A DNA stretch of 56,121 nucleotides from Lachnospiraceae bacterium (GCA_026169045.1 JAPFDH010000054.1:1-56121), one strand, 5' to 3'. Numbered from the stretch's first letter, positions 34,208-42,902 are shown. Notes: a model not told the origin generated them from the letters alone. A program made the numbers and translations.

Positions 34208-35125
34208 TTATTTTAAAAAGCCATTTACAATTTGTTCCTCTGCTTCTGCTTCCGTGAGTCCCAGAGTCATTAGTTTTATGATCTGTTCACCGGCAATTTT
34301 TCCAATCGCTGCTTCATGGATAAGAGCTGCGTCAGGATTATTGGCTGTAATTTCCGGGATAGCACTAATTTTTGCATCGCCCATAATGATGGAATCACAT
34401 TCGGAGTGTCCACTGCATTTGGCATTTCCATTGATTTTTGATTGGAAAATCTGATGGGAGTGATCTTTGGCTACGGAACGGGAAATGATGTTAGCGCTGG
34501 AATCCTCTCCGTTTAACTGAACATCAAATTCACTCTTGGCCGTTTGGCTGCCATGGGTCATAAGGCGTTCCGTGACGGTCAGTTTTGCGTTTTTACCCAC
34601 ATTGGCAGTGGTAATACGTAGAGTAGAATCTACTCCTTTAATCTGAACACTTTCCATTTCCATGGAACTGTTTTCTTCCATTTCTAAAACTGTCTTAGGA
34701 TTCATAATACGCGCACCATTACCGTCCCCACTTCCGTAATGGCGTTCCACATATTTTACTTTTGCATTTTTTCCTACGAAAAATCGATGGATACCGTCGT
34801 GCTGGCTATCAGAATTTCCGCAATTATGAATACCGCATCCGGCAATGATGGTAACTTCCGCATCATCTCCGATGAAAAAATCATTGTATACGACTTCTTT
34901 TAATCCAGCCTCGTTCATAACGACTGGTATATATACAGTTTCGTTTTTTGTTCCGGGATGAATATGAATATTAATTCCATCGCCGGATTCCCTTGTAACA
35001 ATATCTACTTGACTGGTTGTGCCTCGAGCCACACTTTTTCCGTTGGCGCGGATATTATAAGCGCCTGTTGGTTTTTCATGGAGTCCAGCCACAGCCTCCA
35101 ATAATTCTTCTTGTATTTTGTCCAT
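34208..35125 (-). CDS. SufB/SufD-like Fe-S scaffold (SmsB-like)
   Basis: A 305-residue protein of the SufB/SufD beta-helix family, much shorter than canonical SufB or SufD (about 430-490). The core is complete: VTIIAGCGIHNCGN, HYGSGDGNGARIMNPKT, then SGHSECDSIIMGD and IHEAAIGKI. The Cys of ECDSI and the His-Glu pair of IHEAA align with residues important in SufB. It starts 22 bases after the SufC-like gene stop, with GGAGA upstream. There is no second SufB/D, SufS or SufU in the cluster, which is the two-gene layout described as the SUF-like minimal system (SMS). Here one SmsB-type subunit would dimerise on SmsC. Confidence 0.85.
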   Translation of the reverse strand: MDKIQEELLEAVAGLHEKPTGAYNIRANGKSVARGTTSQVDIVTRESGDGINIHIHPGTKNETVYIPVVMNEAGLKEVVYNDFFIGDDAEVTIIAGCGIHNCGNSDSQHDGIHRFFVGKNAKVKYVERHYGSGDGNGARIMNPKTVLEMEENSSMEMESVQIKGVDSTLRITTANVGKNAKLTVTERLMTHGSQTAKSEFDVQLNGEDSSANIISRSVAKDHSHQIFQSKINGNAKCSGHSECDSIIMGDAKISAIPEITANNPDAALIHEAAIGKIAGEQIIKLMTLGLTEAEAEEQIVNGFLK

Positions 35126-35147
35126 ATATTTTTCTCCATTTCTGCCA

Positions 35148-35879
35148 TTAATTTTCCAGACGGCTGCATGCGCCATATGCGGCATTGGATTCATTTAGAA
35201 GTTGAGGCAGAATTTCATCACGGCTGCCTTCTTTTGATACGGTTCCATCGGCAATGACAATGATTTTATCGGCAATATTCAGGATACGTTCCTGATGGGA
35301 AATGATCAGAATAGAACCGTGGATAGAATTTTTCATATTTTCAAATACACGGATTAAATTCTGGAAGCTCCATAGGTCAATGCCTGCTTCTGGTTCATCA
35401 AAAAGGGAAACATTGGTTCCCCGCGCAATAATGGTAGCAATTTCAATTCGTTTTAACTCACCGCCAGATAAACTGGCATTGACTTCGCGCATAATATAAT
35501 CCTTGGCGCATAGACCAACCTGTGAGAGATATTCACATGCTTCCGTAAACTTCAGGTTTCTGCCTGATGCCAGACGGATCAGGTCGATAACCGTGATACC
35601 TTTGAAACGGACCGGTTGTTGAAAGGCATAGCTGATGCCCAGTTGTGCACGTTCCGTGATGGAAAGATTTGTAATATCCTTTCCGTTATAAAGAATCTGA
35701 CCGGAAGTAGGAGTTTCAATTCCGGCAATTATTTTTGCCAATGTTGATTTGCCGCCTCCGTTTGGTCCGGTGACAGCTAAGAATGTATTATCATCCAGTT
35801 TAAAACTGATGTCTTTTAAAATCTCTTTTTTGCCGTTGGTTTCAGCGGCATGAAATGAGATATGTTTCAGTTCAAGCAT
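35148..35879 (-). CDS. SufC-like ABC ATPase (SmsC-like)
   Basis: A 243-residue soluble ABC ATPase for Fe-S cluster assembly. Walker A is GPNGGGKST (residues 38-46), the Q-loop is YAFQQPVRFKGIT, which is typical of SufC-like ATPases, the signature is SLSGGELKR, Walker B is VSLFDEPEAGID and the H-loop is ISHQE. The ATG at 35879 has GGAGG upstream. It is the first gene of the pair with the SufB-like protein and lies 107 bases downstream of thioredoxin reductase on the same strand. The family is secure; the SMS assignment rests on the two-gene layout. Confidence 0.88.
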   Translation of the reverse strand: MLELKHISFHAAETNGKKEILKDISFKLDDNTFLAVTGPNGGGKSTLAKIIAGIETPTSGQILYNGKDITNLSITERAQLGISYAFQQPVRFKGITVIDLIRLASGRNLKFTEACEYLSQVGLCAKDYIMREVNASLSGGELKRIEIATIIARGTNVSLFDEPEAGIDLWSFQNLIRVFENMKNSIHGSILIISHQERILNIADKIIVIADGTVSKEGSRDEILPQLLNESNAAYGACSRLEN

Positions 35880-35986
35880 TGTGCCCTCCAATCTTTACAG
35901 AAAAACATTGTAAGATAAAATCATACGGTATTATTATAATTAGCAAACGCATATCTGTCCACTATTTTCTGTGGAATCCTGTGCTC

Positions 35987-36895
35987 TTATAAAGAATCGA
36001 TATATTGACAGGCAGCAAGGGCAGAGATGGTACCGTCAGAAGCAGCAGTAGTAAGCTGACGAACGGCTTTGCTTCGGCAGTCTCCGGCAGCAAAAATTCC
36101 TTCTGATGAGGTTTTACAGTCCTCACCGGCAGAAATATATCCACCGGCGTCAAGATCAAGAATGTCAGAGAAAGCGGTGTTATCAGGGGCCTGTCCTATG
36201 GAGACAAATAAACCAGTGACAGGTAAATGGGAAATGGTTTGTGTATCAGTGGATTTAAGAGTTAAACCGGTGAGAACCGTATCCCCCTCCAATGCTGAGA
36301 CTATCGTGTTATATAAAACAGAAATGTTTTCTTTTTGTTCGATTGCTTTAACGAGATGGGGTTCTCCGCGAAAAACATTGCGGCGCACAATGAGATAAAC
36401 ATGTGTACAAAACTGAGAAAGATAAAGGGCTGACTGTAAAGCAGCACTGCCGCCACCTACAACAGCAGTTTCTTTTCCACGAAAGAAAGCACCGTCACAT
36501 ACGGCACAGTAAGAAACGCCGCGCCCTATAAAATCTTCCTCCTGACTGATTCCAAGATGACGATGTTTGGATCCGGTCGCGATAATAACACTTTTACAAG
36601 GATATTCATGTTCATCTGTAATTACAATTTTCATTCCGTCCCGTTCCTGAATGGAAGTTGCCCGTTCCATTTCTATTTGAGCACCCAGAGCAGTTACCTG
36701 TTCCAGAAGCTGATCCGTAAATTCACTTCCACTGATTTGCATAATTCCCGGATAATTTTCCACACGGGGGGAAGAGGATATTTGTCCTCCGAAAACTTCG
36801 GATTCCAGAATTAAAACATGTTTTCCAGCGCGTAAAAGATAAAGCGCAGCAGTTAGGCCGGCGGTTCCACCGCCTATAATTACAACATCTTGCAT
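35987..36895 (-). CDS. trxB: Thioredoxin reductase-like flavoprotein
   Basis: A 302-residue FAD/NADPH disulphide reductase. Motifs: FAD-binding GGGTAGLTAA (residues 8-17), redox pair CAVCDG (C130, C133), NADPH-binding GGGSAALQSA and C-terminal GIFAAGDCR. The start is ATG 36895 behind GGAGG; an in-frame ATG 9 bases upstream overlaps that site. It lies between the anaerobic ribonucleotide reductase gene, whose product carries its own redoxin domain, and the Fe-S assembly pair. The natural reading is that it reduces that redoxin domain as well as free thioredoxin. Ferredoxin-dependent relatives exist, but the GGGSAA motif fits NADPH use. Confidence 0.88.
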   Translation of the reverse strand: MQDVVIIGGGTAGLTAALYLLRAGKHVLILESEVFGGQISSSPRVENYPGIMQISGSEFTDQLLEQVTALGAQIEMERATSIQERDGMKIVITDEHEYPCKSVIIATGSKHRHLGISQEEDFIGRGVSYCAVCDGAFFRGKETAVVGGGSAALQSALYLSQFCTHVYLIVRRNVFRGEPHLVKAIEQKENISVLYNTIVSALEGDTVLTGLTLKSTDTQTISHLPVTGLFVSIGQAPDNTAFSDILDLDAGGYISAGEDCKTSSEGIFAAGDCRSKAVRQLTTAASDGTISALAACQYIDSL

Positions 36896-37000
36896 TGTTT
36901 CCTCCATTTCCAGGATCACAAAACCAATACTAAGGTGATGGTTTGTATCCGTTGCGACAATGATGCCGCTTTTATCGTTAGTGTGGTCACTGTGTGATGG

Positions 37001-37035
37001 ATTTATTCTCCAGCTTTTGATACTGGAGAATAAAT
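37001..37035. terminator. 13-bp hairpin between nrdD and trxB
   Basis: ATTTATTCTCCAG (37001-37013) is a perfect inverted repeat of CTGGAGAATAAAT (37023-37035). It lacks a clear T-run on either side, so it may be a weak terminator or an mRNA-stabilising hairpin that sets the nrdD/trxB ratio. Confidence 0.5.
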
Positions 37036-37061
37036 CGATACAGTTAACTTGTATGTAAGAT

Positions 37062-39515
37062 TTATTGACGCTCTAAATATTTTTTTATAGCAGGAGCACT
37101 GCTGAATTTTTCAACATGATCACCTTTTACAATAACTAAAGTAGGAGCCTGCCGGATATCATAGGCAGCCGTTAATTCCATGTTTTCCTCCGCATCAATT
37201 TTTGAATAAGGAATGGCTGCTTTTTTTAACAGAGAATCTGCGATTCGGCAGTTTGGACAGGTTTTTGTGGTAAATAAATATATCTGAGATTCCTGCTGTT
37301 GTTTTCCGAGGCTTTTTGCCGCGTTTAATATGGAACCATTATCTGCTGATGAAGAGGAAGATTGTGGCACGGAGCAGGCATCTGTTTTTGGATGATAGAG
37401 AATCGTTACCGGATTTTGTGCCGGCCCTTTATGGGTTAAACGGGAAGTTCCAATATTATATTCCTGACGCTCCTTGAATTCCTGAAGTTTTCCATCATTC
37501 CAATTCTGAACAGGACGGTAATATCCGGTGATCCGGCTGTATACTTCTGCTTTTTCTTTACAAATAGGGCAGGTGTACTGTTCTCCACGCAGATAACCAT
37601 GATGACGGCAAATGGAATAGGTAGGGGATAATGTATAATATGGAAGTTTATAATTTTCTGCTATTTTACGAACTAAATTGGAAGCTGCTTTCCAATCCGG
37701 AAGTTTTTCTCCTAAAAAAGCATGGAAAACGGTTCCGGAAGTGTAAAGTGTCTGCAGATGATCTTGAATATCCAATGCTTCAAAAATATCATCTGTAAAG
37801 CCAACAGGAAGATGGGAACTGTTTGTATAATATGGTGTACCGCCGGGTTCAGATGCCGTAATGATATCGGGAAATTGTTCCACATCATGTTTTGCCAAAC
37901 GGTATGTGGTGGATTCTGCCGGAGTGGCTTCCAGGTTATAAAGATCTCCGTATTCTTCCTGATAATCAGACAAACGATCCCGCATATGGGTCAAAACTTC
38001 CTGTGCAAATTTTTGGACACGAAGATCTGTCATGTCGGCACGCAGCCATTTGGCGTTACGTCCGGCTTCATTCATACCGATCAGCCCTATGGTAGAAAAA
38101 TGATTGTTAAAGGTTCCCAAATATCGTTTGGTGTAAGGATATAATCCGATTTCCAATAACTGGGAAATGACGGTACGTTTAATTTTCAAAGAACGGGCGG
38201 CAAGATCCATCAGATGATCCAGGCGGCTGTAAAATTCTTCTTCGTTTTCAGACAGATAAGCAATTCTTGGAAGATTGATTGTTACAACTCCCACAGAACC
38301 GGTACTTTCCCCGCTGCCAAAAAAGCCACCTGATTTTTTTCTGAGTTCTCTTAAGTCCAGGCGCAAACGACAGCACATACTTCTGACGTCACTCGGTTCC
38401 ATATCACTATTTATATAGTTGGAAAAATAAGGAGTTCCGTATTTGGCTGTCATCTCAAAAAGCAGACGGTTGTTTTCTGTCTCTGACCAGTCAAAATCCT
38501 TTGTAATGGAATAGGTAGGAATAGGATATTGGAATCCGCGTCCATTGGCATCCCCTTCAATCATGATCTCAATAAAAGCACGATTGACCATATCCATTTC
38601 TTTTTTGCAGTCTTTGTATTTAAAATCCATTTCTTTTCCGCCTACAATCGCAGGAAGTTCCGCTAAATCAGCAGGAACTGTCCAATCCAGTGTAATATTG
38701 GAAAAAGGAGCCTGTGTTCCCCAACGGCTGGGAGTGTTAACACCGTATATAAAGGACTCGATGCATTTTTTTACTTCGTAATAACTCAAATGATCGGCTT
38801 TTACAAATGGTGCAAGATAGGTATCAAAAGAAGAAAATGCCTGTGCACCGGCCCACTCATTTTGCATGATTCCAAGGAAATTAACCATTTGATTACAGAG
38901 TGAGGATAAATGCTTAGCGGGAGCGGAAGTGATTTTTCCCGGAACACCGCCCAATCCTTCCTGAATCAGCTGTTTCAGTGACCATCCGGCACAATATCCT
39001 GTCAACATGGATAAGTCGTGAATATGAATATCCGCATTACGGTGGGCATTTGCGATTTCTTCATCGTAGATTTCAGAGAGCCAATAGTTTGCAGTTATGG
39101 CACCGCTGTTACTTAAGATCAATCCGCCTACGGAGTATGTAACTGTGGAATTTTCTTTTACACGCCAGTCTGTGATATTAACATAGCTATCCACAAGATC
39201 TTTGTAATTCAACAGGGTAGATTTGGTATTTCTTATTTTTTCCCTTTGTTTGCGATATAAAATGTATGCTTTTGCCACATCCGCATATCCTGCCTGGATC
39301 AGTACGGATTCCACACTGTCTTGTATCTCTTCAACCTGTATTTTGTTATTTTTAATTTTGGGTTCAAAGTCAGCGGTTACTTTTAATGCCAAAAGATCAA
39401 TAATACTGGGATGATACTGACGATTCTGTGCTTCGAAAGCCTTTGTGATGACAGAAGTGATTTTGTTAATATTAAATTCGGCTAATGTGCCGTCTCGTTT
39501 CATAACTTGATACAT
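37062..39515 (-). CDS. nrdD: Anaerobic ribonucleoside-triphosphate reductase fused to a redoxin domain
   Basis: An 817-residue class III ribonucleotide reductase. The N-terminus is an ATP cone (VMKRDGTLAEFNINKI, about residues 1-90). The barrel includes SMCCRLRLDLRELRKK and GSVGVVTINLPR; the zinc motif has C-x2-H and C-P-I-C; the glycyl-radical site is RITGYYRPVQNW near residue 663. After a Ser-rich linker (about 715-735) a thioredoxin/glutaredoxin-like domain of about 75 residues follows, with TTKTCPNCRIADSL (redox CPNC near 751-754) and the cis-Pro block QAPTLVIV. Typical NrdD stops at about 700-720 residues. The fused redoxin should supply the electrons that formate gives in the E. coli enzyme. 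The ATG at 39515 has GGAGG upstream. Controlled by NrdR-type boxes; nrdG lies upstream. Confidence 0.93.
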   Translation of the reverse strand: MYQVMKRDGTLAEFNINKITSVITKAFEAQNRQYHPSIIDLLALKVTADFEPKIKNNKIQVEEIQDSVESVLIQAGYADVAKAYILYRKQREKIRNTKSTLLNYKDLVDSYVNITDWRVKENSTVTYSVGGLILSNSGAITANYWLSEIYDEEIANAHRNADIHIHDLSMLTGYCAGWSLKQLIQEGLGGVPGKITSAPAKHLSSLCNQMVNFLGIMQNEWAGAQAFSSFDTYLAPFVKADHLSYYEVKKCIESFIYGVNTPSRWGTQAPFSNITLDWTVPADLAELPAIVGGKEMDFKYKDCKKEMDMVNRAFIEIMIEGDANGRGFQYPIPTYSITKDFDWSETENNRLLFEMTAKYGTPYFSNYINSDMEPSDVRSMCCRLRLDLRELRKKSGGFFGSGESTGSVGVVTINLPRIAYLSENEEEFYSRLDHLMDLAARSLKIKRTVISQLLEIGLYPYTKRYLGTFNNHFSTIGLIGMNEAGRNAKWLRADMTDLRVQKFAQEVLTHMRDRLSDYQEEYGDLYNLEATPAESTTYRLAKHDVEQFPDIITASEPGGTPYYTNSSHLPVGFTDDIFEALDIQDHLQTLYTSGTVFHAFLGEKLPDWKAASNLVRKIAENYKLPYYTLSPTYSICRHHGYLRGEQYTCPICKEKAEVYSRITGYYRPVQNWNDGKLQEFKERQEYNIGTSRLTHKGPAQNPVTILYHPKTDACSVPQSSSSSADNGSILNAAKSLGKQQQESQIYLFTTKTCPNCRIADSLLKKAAIPYSKIDAEENMELTAAYDIRQAPTLVIVKGDHVEKFSSAPAIKKYLERQ

Positions 39516-39606
39516 GTTTTCCTCCAATCTGCTGTCATTGAGAAAAATCAATTCATGTATCGGAATTGACTTTACAGGCAGCACCCCATATTTTCCTTGC
39601 CATTAT

Positions 39607-39635
39607 ATAGTAACACCTACACAAAAGTGTGTCAA
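39607..39635 (-). promoter_or_regulatory. Promoter of nrdD
   Basis: On the minus strand TTGACA (39635-39630), a 17-bp spacer, TACTAT (39612-39607). Predicted start is near 39600, giving an 85-base leader. Confidence 0.7.
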
Positions 39636-39646
39636 TACTGACACAC
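39627..39646. promoter_or_regulatory. Perfect palindrome over the nrdD -35 box
   Basis: GTGTGTCA-ATAC-TGACACAC, two 8-bp perfect arms. It covers the -35 box and touches the first NrdR box. It does not match the NrdR core and was not assigned to a known regulator. Confidence 0.6.
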
Positions 39647-39664
39647 AACTATATATAGTTGTGT
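39643..39664. promoter_or_regulatory. NrdR box 1
   Basis: A 22-bp perfect palindrome centred on CTATATATAG (39649-39658), flanked by ACA and TGT. It matches the NrdR consensus (acaCwAtATaTwGtgt). Confidence 0.8.
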
Positions 39665-39679
39665 TAATATAAAAAAATA

Positions 39680-39689
39680 CAATATATTG
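39680..39689. promoter_or_regulatory. NrdR box 2
   Basis: Core CAATATATTG. Its centre is 31 bp from that of box 1, the three-turn spacing typical of paired NrdR boxes. Confidence 0.75.
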
Positions 39690-39721
39690 CGGTTTTTGAA
39701 ATAAATAAAAAACAAAAACAA

Positions 39722-39731
39722 CAATATATTG
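39722..39731. promoter_or_regulatory. NrdR box 3
   Basis: Core CAATATATTG inside ACAATATATTGT, 42 bp from box 2 and close to the end of nrdG. A third box is less usual and may extend the repressor complex. Confidence 0.65.
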
Positions 39732-39789
39732 TACCTTTATCCGAAAGGAAATCTCCCCAATTTACATATAAAAATACTTTGTGATTCGA

Positions 39790-40506
39790 TTAGATTTCAT
39801 ATCCACGCAATTCAACTGTGGAAACAAAAGGGAGAAGCAGTTTTTGGATTTCTAAAGCTTCTTCTTTGGTGAAAGGGTGAAACTGTGTAGACGATGAATA
39901 GGAATTTACCACAAGGCTACCGGAATCTATAAATTCCTGCAAAAAGTAGCGTTTAGCACCTTTAATCCATTTTCCGATGGACAAAAAATCATTTTGTGTA
40001 TGCAGCTCTCTGACCATAGTAGTCCGAAACTCATATTCCACAACATCAGATAAAAGGAATTGAACACTTTCCTGTACAGAAGAAAGTGAAACAGAAGAAA
40101 AACCAGTGGTACGGTCATATTGTTCCAGAGAGTTTTTTATATCCATAGCGACATAGTCTATGAGGCCAAGGTGAACCAATTCTTTCAGGCGTGTTGGAAA
40201 ACTTCCGTTGGTATCCAATTTAATAGAGTATCCAAGAGAACGAATGGATGATAGAAATGGAGCCAAATCAGTATGAAGAAGTGGTTCGCCTCCTGTAATA
40301 CATACACCATCTAAAAGCCCTTGCCTTTTTTTTAAAAAAGAAAAAAGGGCATCTTCAGAGATTTGTTCCACATTTTCCGGGTGAAGGACAAGATCCTGAT
40401 TATGGCAGAAAGGACAGCGAAAATTGCAGTTGCCAAGAAAAATGGTACAAGCTGTTTTTTCCGGATAATCCAATAAGGTCAGTTTTTGAAGACCATGTAT
40501 ACGCAT
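39790..40506 (-). CDS. nrdG: Anaerobic ribonucleotide reductase activating protein
   Basis: A 238-residue radical SAM activase that installs the glycyl radical on NrdD. The cluster motif is CNFRCPFC near residues 26-33, followed by the SAM-binding GGEPLL block and the KLDTNGS strand. It has the longer form common in anaerobes (about 230 residues, compared with about 155 for E. coli NrdG). AAAGGAGG stands ahead of the ATG at 40506. It lies upstream of nrdD on the same strand, but the 274-base gap contains a separate promoter and NrdR boxes for nrdD. Confidence 0.92.
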   Translation of the reverse strand: MRIHGLQKLTLLDYPEKTACTIFLGNCNFRCPFCHNQDLVLHPENVEQISEDALFSFLKKRQGLLDGVCITGGEPLLHTDLAPFLSSIRSLGYSIKLDTNGSFPTRLKELVHLGLIDYVAMDIKNSLEQYDRTTGFSSVSLSSVQESVQFLLSDVVEYEFRTTMVRELHTQNDFLSIGKWIKGAKRYFLQEFIDSGSLVVNSYSSSTQFHPFTKEEALEIQKLLLPFVSTVELRGYEI

Positions 40507-40551
40507 GCTAGTTGCCTCCTTTTCGGAAAATGTATTGGACTGTTTCGATCT

Positions 40552-40560
40552 ATTATAGCA
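40552..40560 (-). promoter_or_regulatory. Extended -10 promoter of nrdG
   Basis: The minus strand reads TGCTATAAT, an extended -10 element (TATAAT at 40557-40552). No good -35 box was seen. The predicted start lies about 38 bases before the nrdG ATG. Confidence 0.5.
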
Positions 40561-40692
40561 CAGGAGAAGATGGAAGAAAAGAAGAATATTCGAATCGGTT
40601 TTGGTCTGGCTAATGAATTGCTTAATTGGAGTAATTGTGTTATTGTAGAATCAGAAAATGATAGGAATTTGTAGAAAGGAGTATGACAGAAA

Positions 40693-42885
40693 ATGCGGGA
40701 TTGTAAGCAAAAAATGAAATTAATGTTTGAAGTATTTGCTGATATTCATATGTCGGAAGAAAGAAACCAAAATAACAGAAGAGAATGTTTTATCGCAGCA
40801 CTGTCCGATATTAAAAAGAATTTTCCTGATACCGATGCAATTCTATCTGCTGGGGATTTTACAGCATCGGGAAAAAAGGAGCAGTTTGAACATTTTTATG
40901 AAATATTGGAAGAGCATAGTCCTGTGGATAAGGAAAAGTGGCTGTTGGCGTTGGGGAACCATGATGTGCGGGGGGATGATCCGGCAAAATGGAATACAGA
41001 TCCTGAGAAAATCAGTCCTACATGGGAAGCGGCAAAGAAATGGTATTTGAAATGGAATGCTCCTTATATGAATGAGGAAACGCAGGTTTATTATGATAAA
41101 TGGATAAAAGGATATCATTTTATTGTATTAAATACGGAAAATGGTCTGAAAGATGCATGCTCGTTATCTGAAAGTCAGCTTGTTTTTTTGGAAGAAAAAC
41201 TGTCGGAGAAAGAAGATGGTGAAAAACCGATTTTCGTAATGATTCATCAGCCATTATGGGATACCCATTGGAGAGGAAATATTTTAAAAGGATTCGGAGA
41301 GGAAGATCATAAGGTGAAAGAGATATTAGCTCGCCATCCTCAGGTAGTTTTCTTTTCCGGGCATATTCACAATGGTGTGGGTGTAACGGAAATTATAGAA
41401 AGACCCTTTGGAACCATGGTGGACTTGCCTTCTTTTCTGTTTAGTGAAAACGGTGTTACAGAACCGGGTATAGGATATCATGTGGAAGTGTATGAAGATT
41501 GCATAACCATGCGGGCAAGAAATTATGAAAAATCAATGTGGATTCCCCAATATGATCGGACATGGCGTTTACCCTCCTATCCGGTTTTGTGGAAAAACCA
41601 TTGGAATAAAGGGGACGTTGATGAAAATGTAAAAAAAGCGGAAGAACATGTAAAGAAATTATTGAATCGTTGCTATGATCAAAAGGTGATAAAAGCCTGG
41701 GATGATGTTCGTGCTCCAAAGCAGGCTCTGTTTGGAGGAGAATATAAAAAAGAGATGGCAAGAGCCTTTGCGGCGTTATATCATAAAAAGACTTTGTGGG
41801 ATCCTGTAATGATTGGAAATATGCAATGTCCTAACCGCTTTTTGCGCAGCGCAACATGGGAAAATATGTCAGATGAGAAGGGACATATGACAGAACGACA
41901 ATATGAGGTATATCGGGAACTGGCTCAGAATCAAGTGGGGCTGATTTCTACAGGATATGCCAGAATTATGGAGGAGGAATACCCCAATCCGGGAATGATG
42001 GGTATTTATGATGATACTTTTCTGGATGAATATAAAAAATTGACGGATATGGTACATCAGTATGGTTCTAAGATTATGATGCAGATTGCTTATGGCGGAA
42101 CCAAAACTACATATCGATTGGGAGAACGAATCATATTTGCTCCTGGAGATGTGGCAGAAAAATCCACAGGTAACTTGGGAAAACCTATGACGAAGGAAGA
42201 AATTCAACTGGTAATAAGGGCAAATGCAAAAGCAGCTGCCAGAGTAAAGAGAAGCGGATTCGATGCTGTACAGCTTCATGCTGCTCATTCCTATCTGGTG
42301 AATCAGTTTTTGAGTCCTTATTATAATAACAGAAACGATGAATATGGGCAAAGTCTGGAAAATCGGATGCGGATTGTGCGGGAAATGTATGAAGAAGTAA
42401 GAAAAGAAGTCGGAAACGATTTTCCGATATTGATTAAAGTCACTTGTTCTGATTTTTTTGAAGAAGGTCTGCATTTTTCAGAAGTAAAACAGATCTGTAA
42501 AGAATTGGAAGAACTGGGATTTGATGGGATAGAAATATCGGGAAATATCCATGGAAAAGCAGAGAAGATGATTGGTGAAACATGGGATGGGCATGTATTG
42601 CTGGAAGGTGGATATTTTTTGGAGTATGCCCGTGAAATTGCGGATGAATGTCATATACCCATTTATGTAACCGGAGGATGTAAAGATCCGATTCAGCTGG
42701 AAGAGTGGCTGAATACGACCCATTTATCCGGATTTGGAATCAGCCGTCCGCTTTTGGCTGAGCCTGATTTGATCCGTAGATGGATGGAAGGGGATTGGAA
42801 AGAAGCAAAGTGTCTTCATTGTTCCAAATGCCGCACCAAAGATGGCAACTATTGTGTTGTATTCCAAAGTAAGAAAAAAGAATAA
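40693..42885 (+). CDS. Metallophosphoesterase fused to an Old Yellow Enzyme-type flavin oxidoreductase
   Basis: A single 730-codon frame joins two enzymes. Residues 8-330 are a calcineurin-like phosphoesterase with all metal motifs: FADIHM, SAGDFT, LGNHDV (near 87), MIHQPLW and SGHIHNG (near 223). After a short linker, residues 365-730 are an OYE-family barrel: LWDPVMIGNMQCPNRFLRSAT at its start, IAYGG, the substrate-binding HAAH (near 526), NRNDEYGQSLENR and the C-terminal FMN region GFGISRPLLAEPD. The tail has C-x2-C-x2-C and a fourth Cys (707-720), as in NADH:flavin oxidoreductases that carry an Fe-S cluster. No internal ribosome site marks two proteins. The ATG lies 11 bases after AAAGGAG. 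Substrates are unknown; the pairing suggests one pathway needing both phosphate removal and ene reduction. Confidence 0.88.
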   Translation: MRDCKQKMKLMFEVFADIHMSEERNQNNRRECFIAALSDIKKNFPDTDAILSAGDFTASGKKEQFEHFYEILEEHSPVDKEKWLLALGNHDVRGDDPAKWNTDPEKISPTWEAAKKWYLKWNAPYMNEETQVYYDKWIKGYHFIVLNTENGLKDACSLSESQLVFLEEKLSEKEDGEKPIFVMIHQPLWDTHWRGNILKGFGEEDHKVKEILARHPQVVFFSGHIHNGVGVTEIIERPFGTMVDLPSFLFSENGVTEPGIGYHVEVYEDCITMRARNYEKSMWIPQYDRTWRLPSYPVLWKNHWNKGDVDENVKKAEEHVKKLLNRCYDQKVIKAWDDVRAPKQALFGGEYKKEMARAFAALYHKKTLWDPVMIGNMQCPNRFLRSATWENMSDEKGHMTERQYEVYRELAQNQVGLISTGYARIMEEEYPNPGMMGIYDDTFLDEYKKLTDMVHQYGSKIMMQIAYGGTKTTYRLGERIIFAPGDVAEKSTGNLGKPMTKEEIQLVIRANAKAAARVKRSGFDAVQLHAAHSYLVNQFLSPYYNNRNDEYGQSLENRMRIVREMYEEVRKEVGNDFPILIKVTCSDFFEEGLHFSEVKQICKELEELGFDGIEISGNIHGKAEKMIGETWDGHVLLEGGYFLEYAREIADECHIPIYVTGGCKDPIQLEEWLNTTHLSGFGISRPLLAEPDLIRRWMEGDWKEAKCLHCSKCRTKDGNYCVVFQSKKKE

Positions 42886-42902
42886 TATCATATATGGATA
42901 TA

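Noticed and set aside
37722-38144. 140-codon plus-strand frame
   Set aside because: It is antisense to conserved nrdD sequence and its composition is that of a shadow frame.
41869-42474. 201-codon minus-strand frame
   Set aside because: It lies antisense to the Old Yellow Enzyme part of the fusion gene and has no family features or ribosome site.
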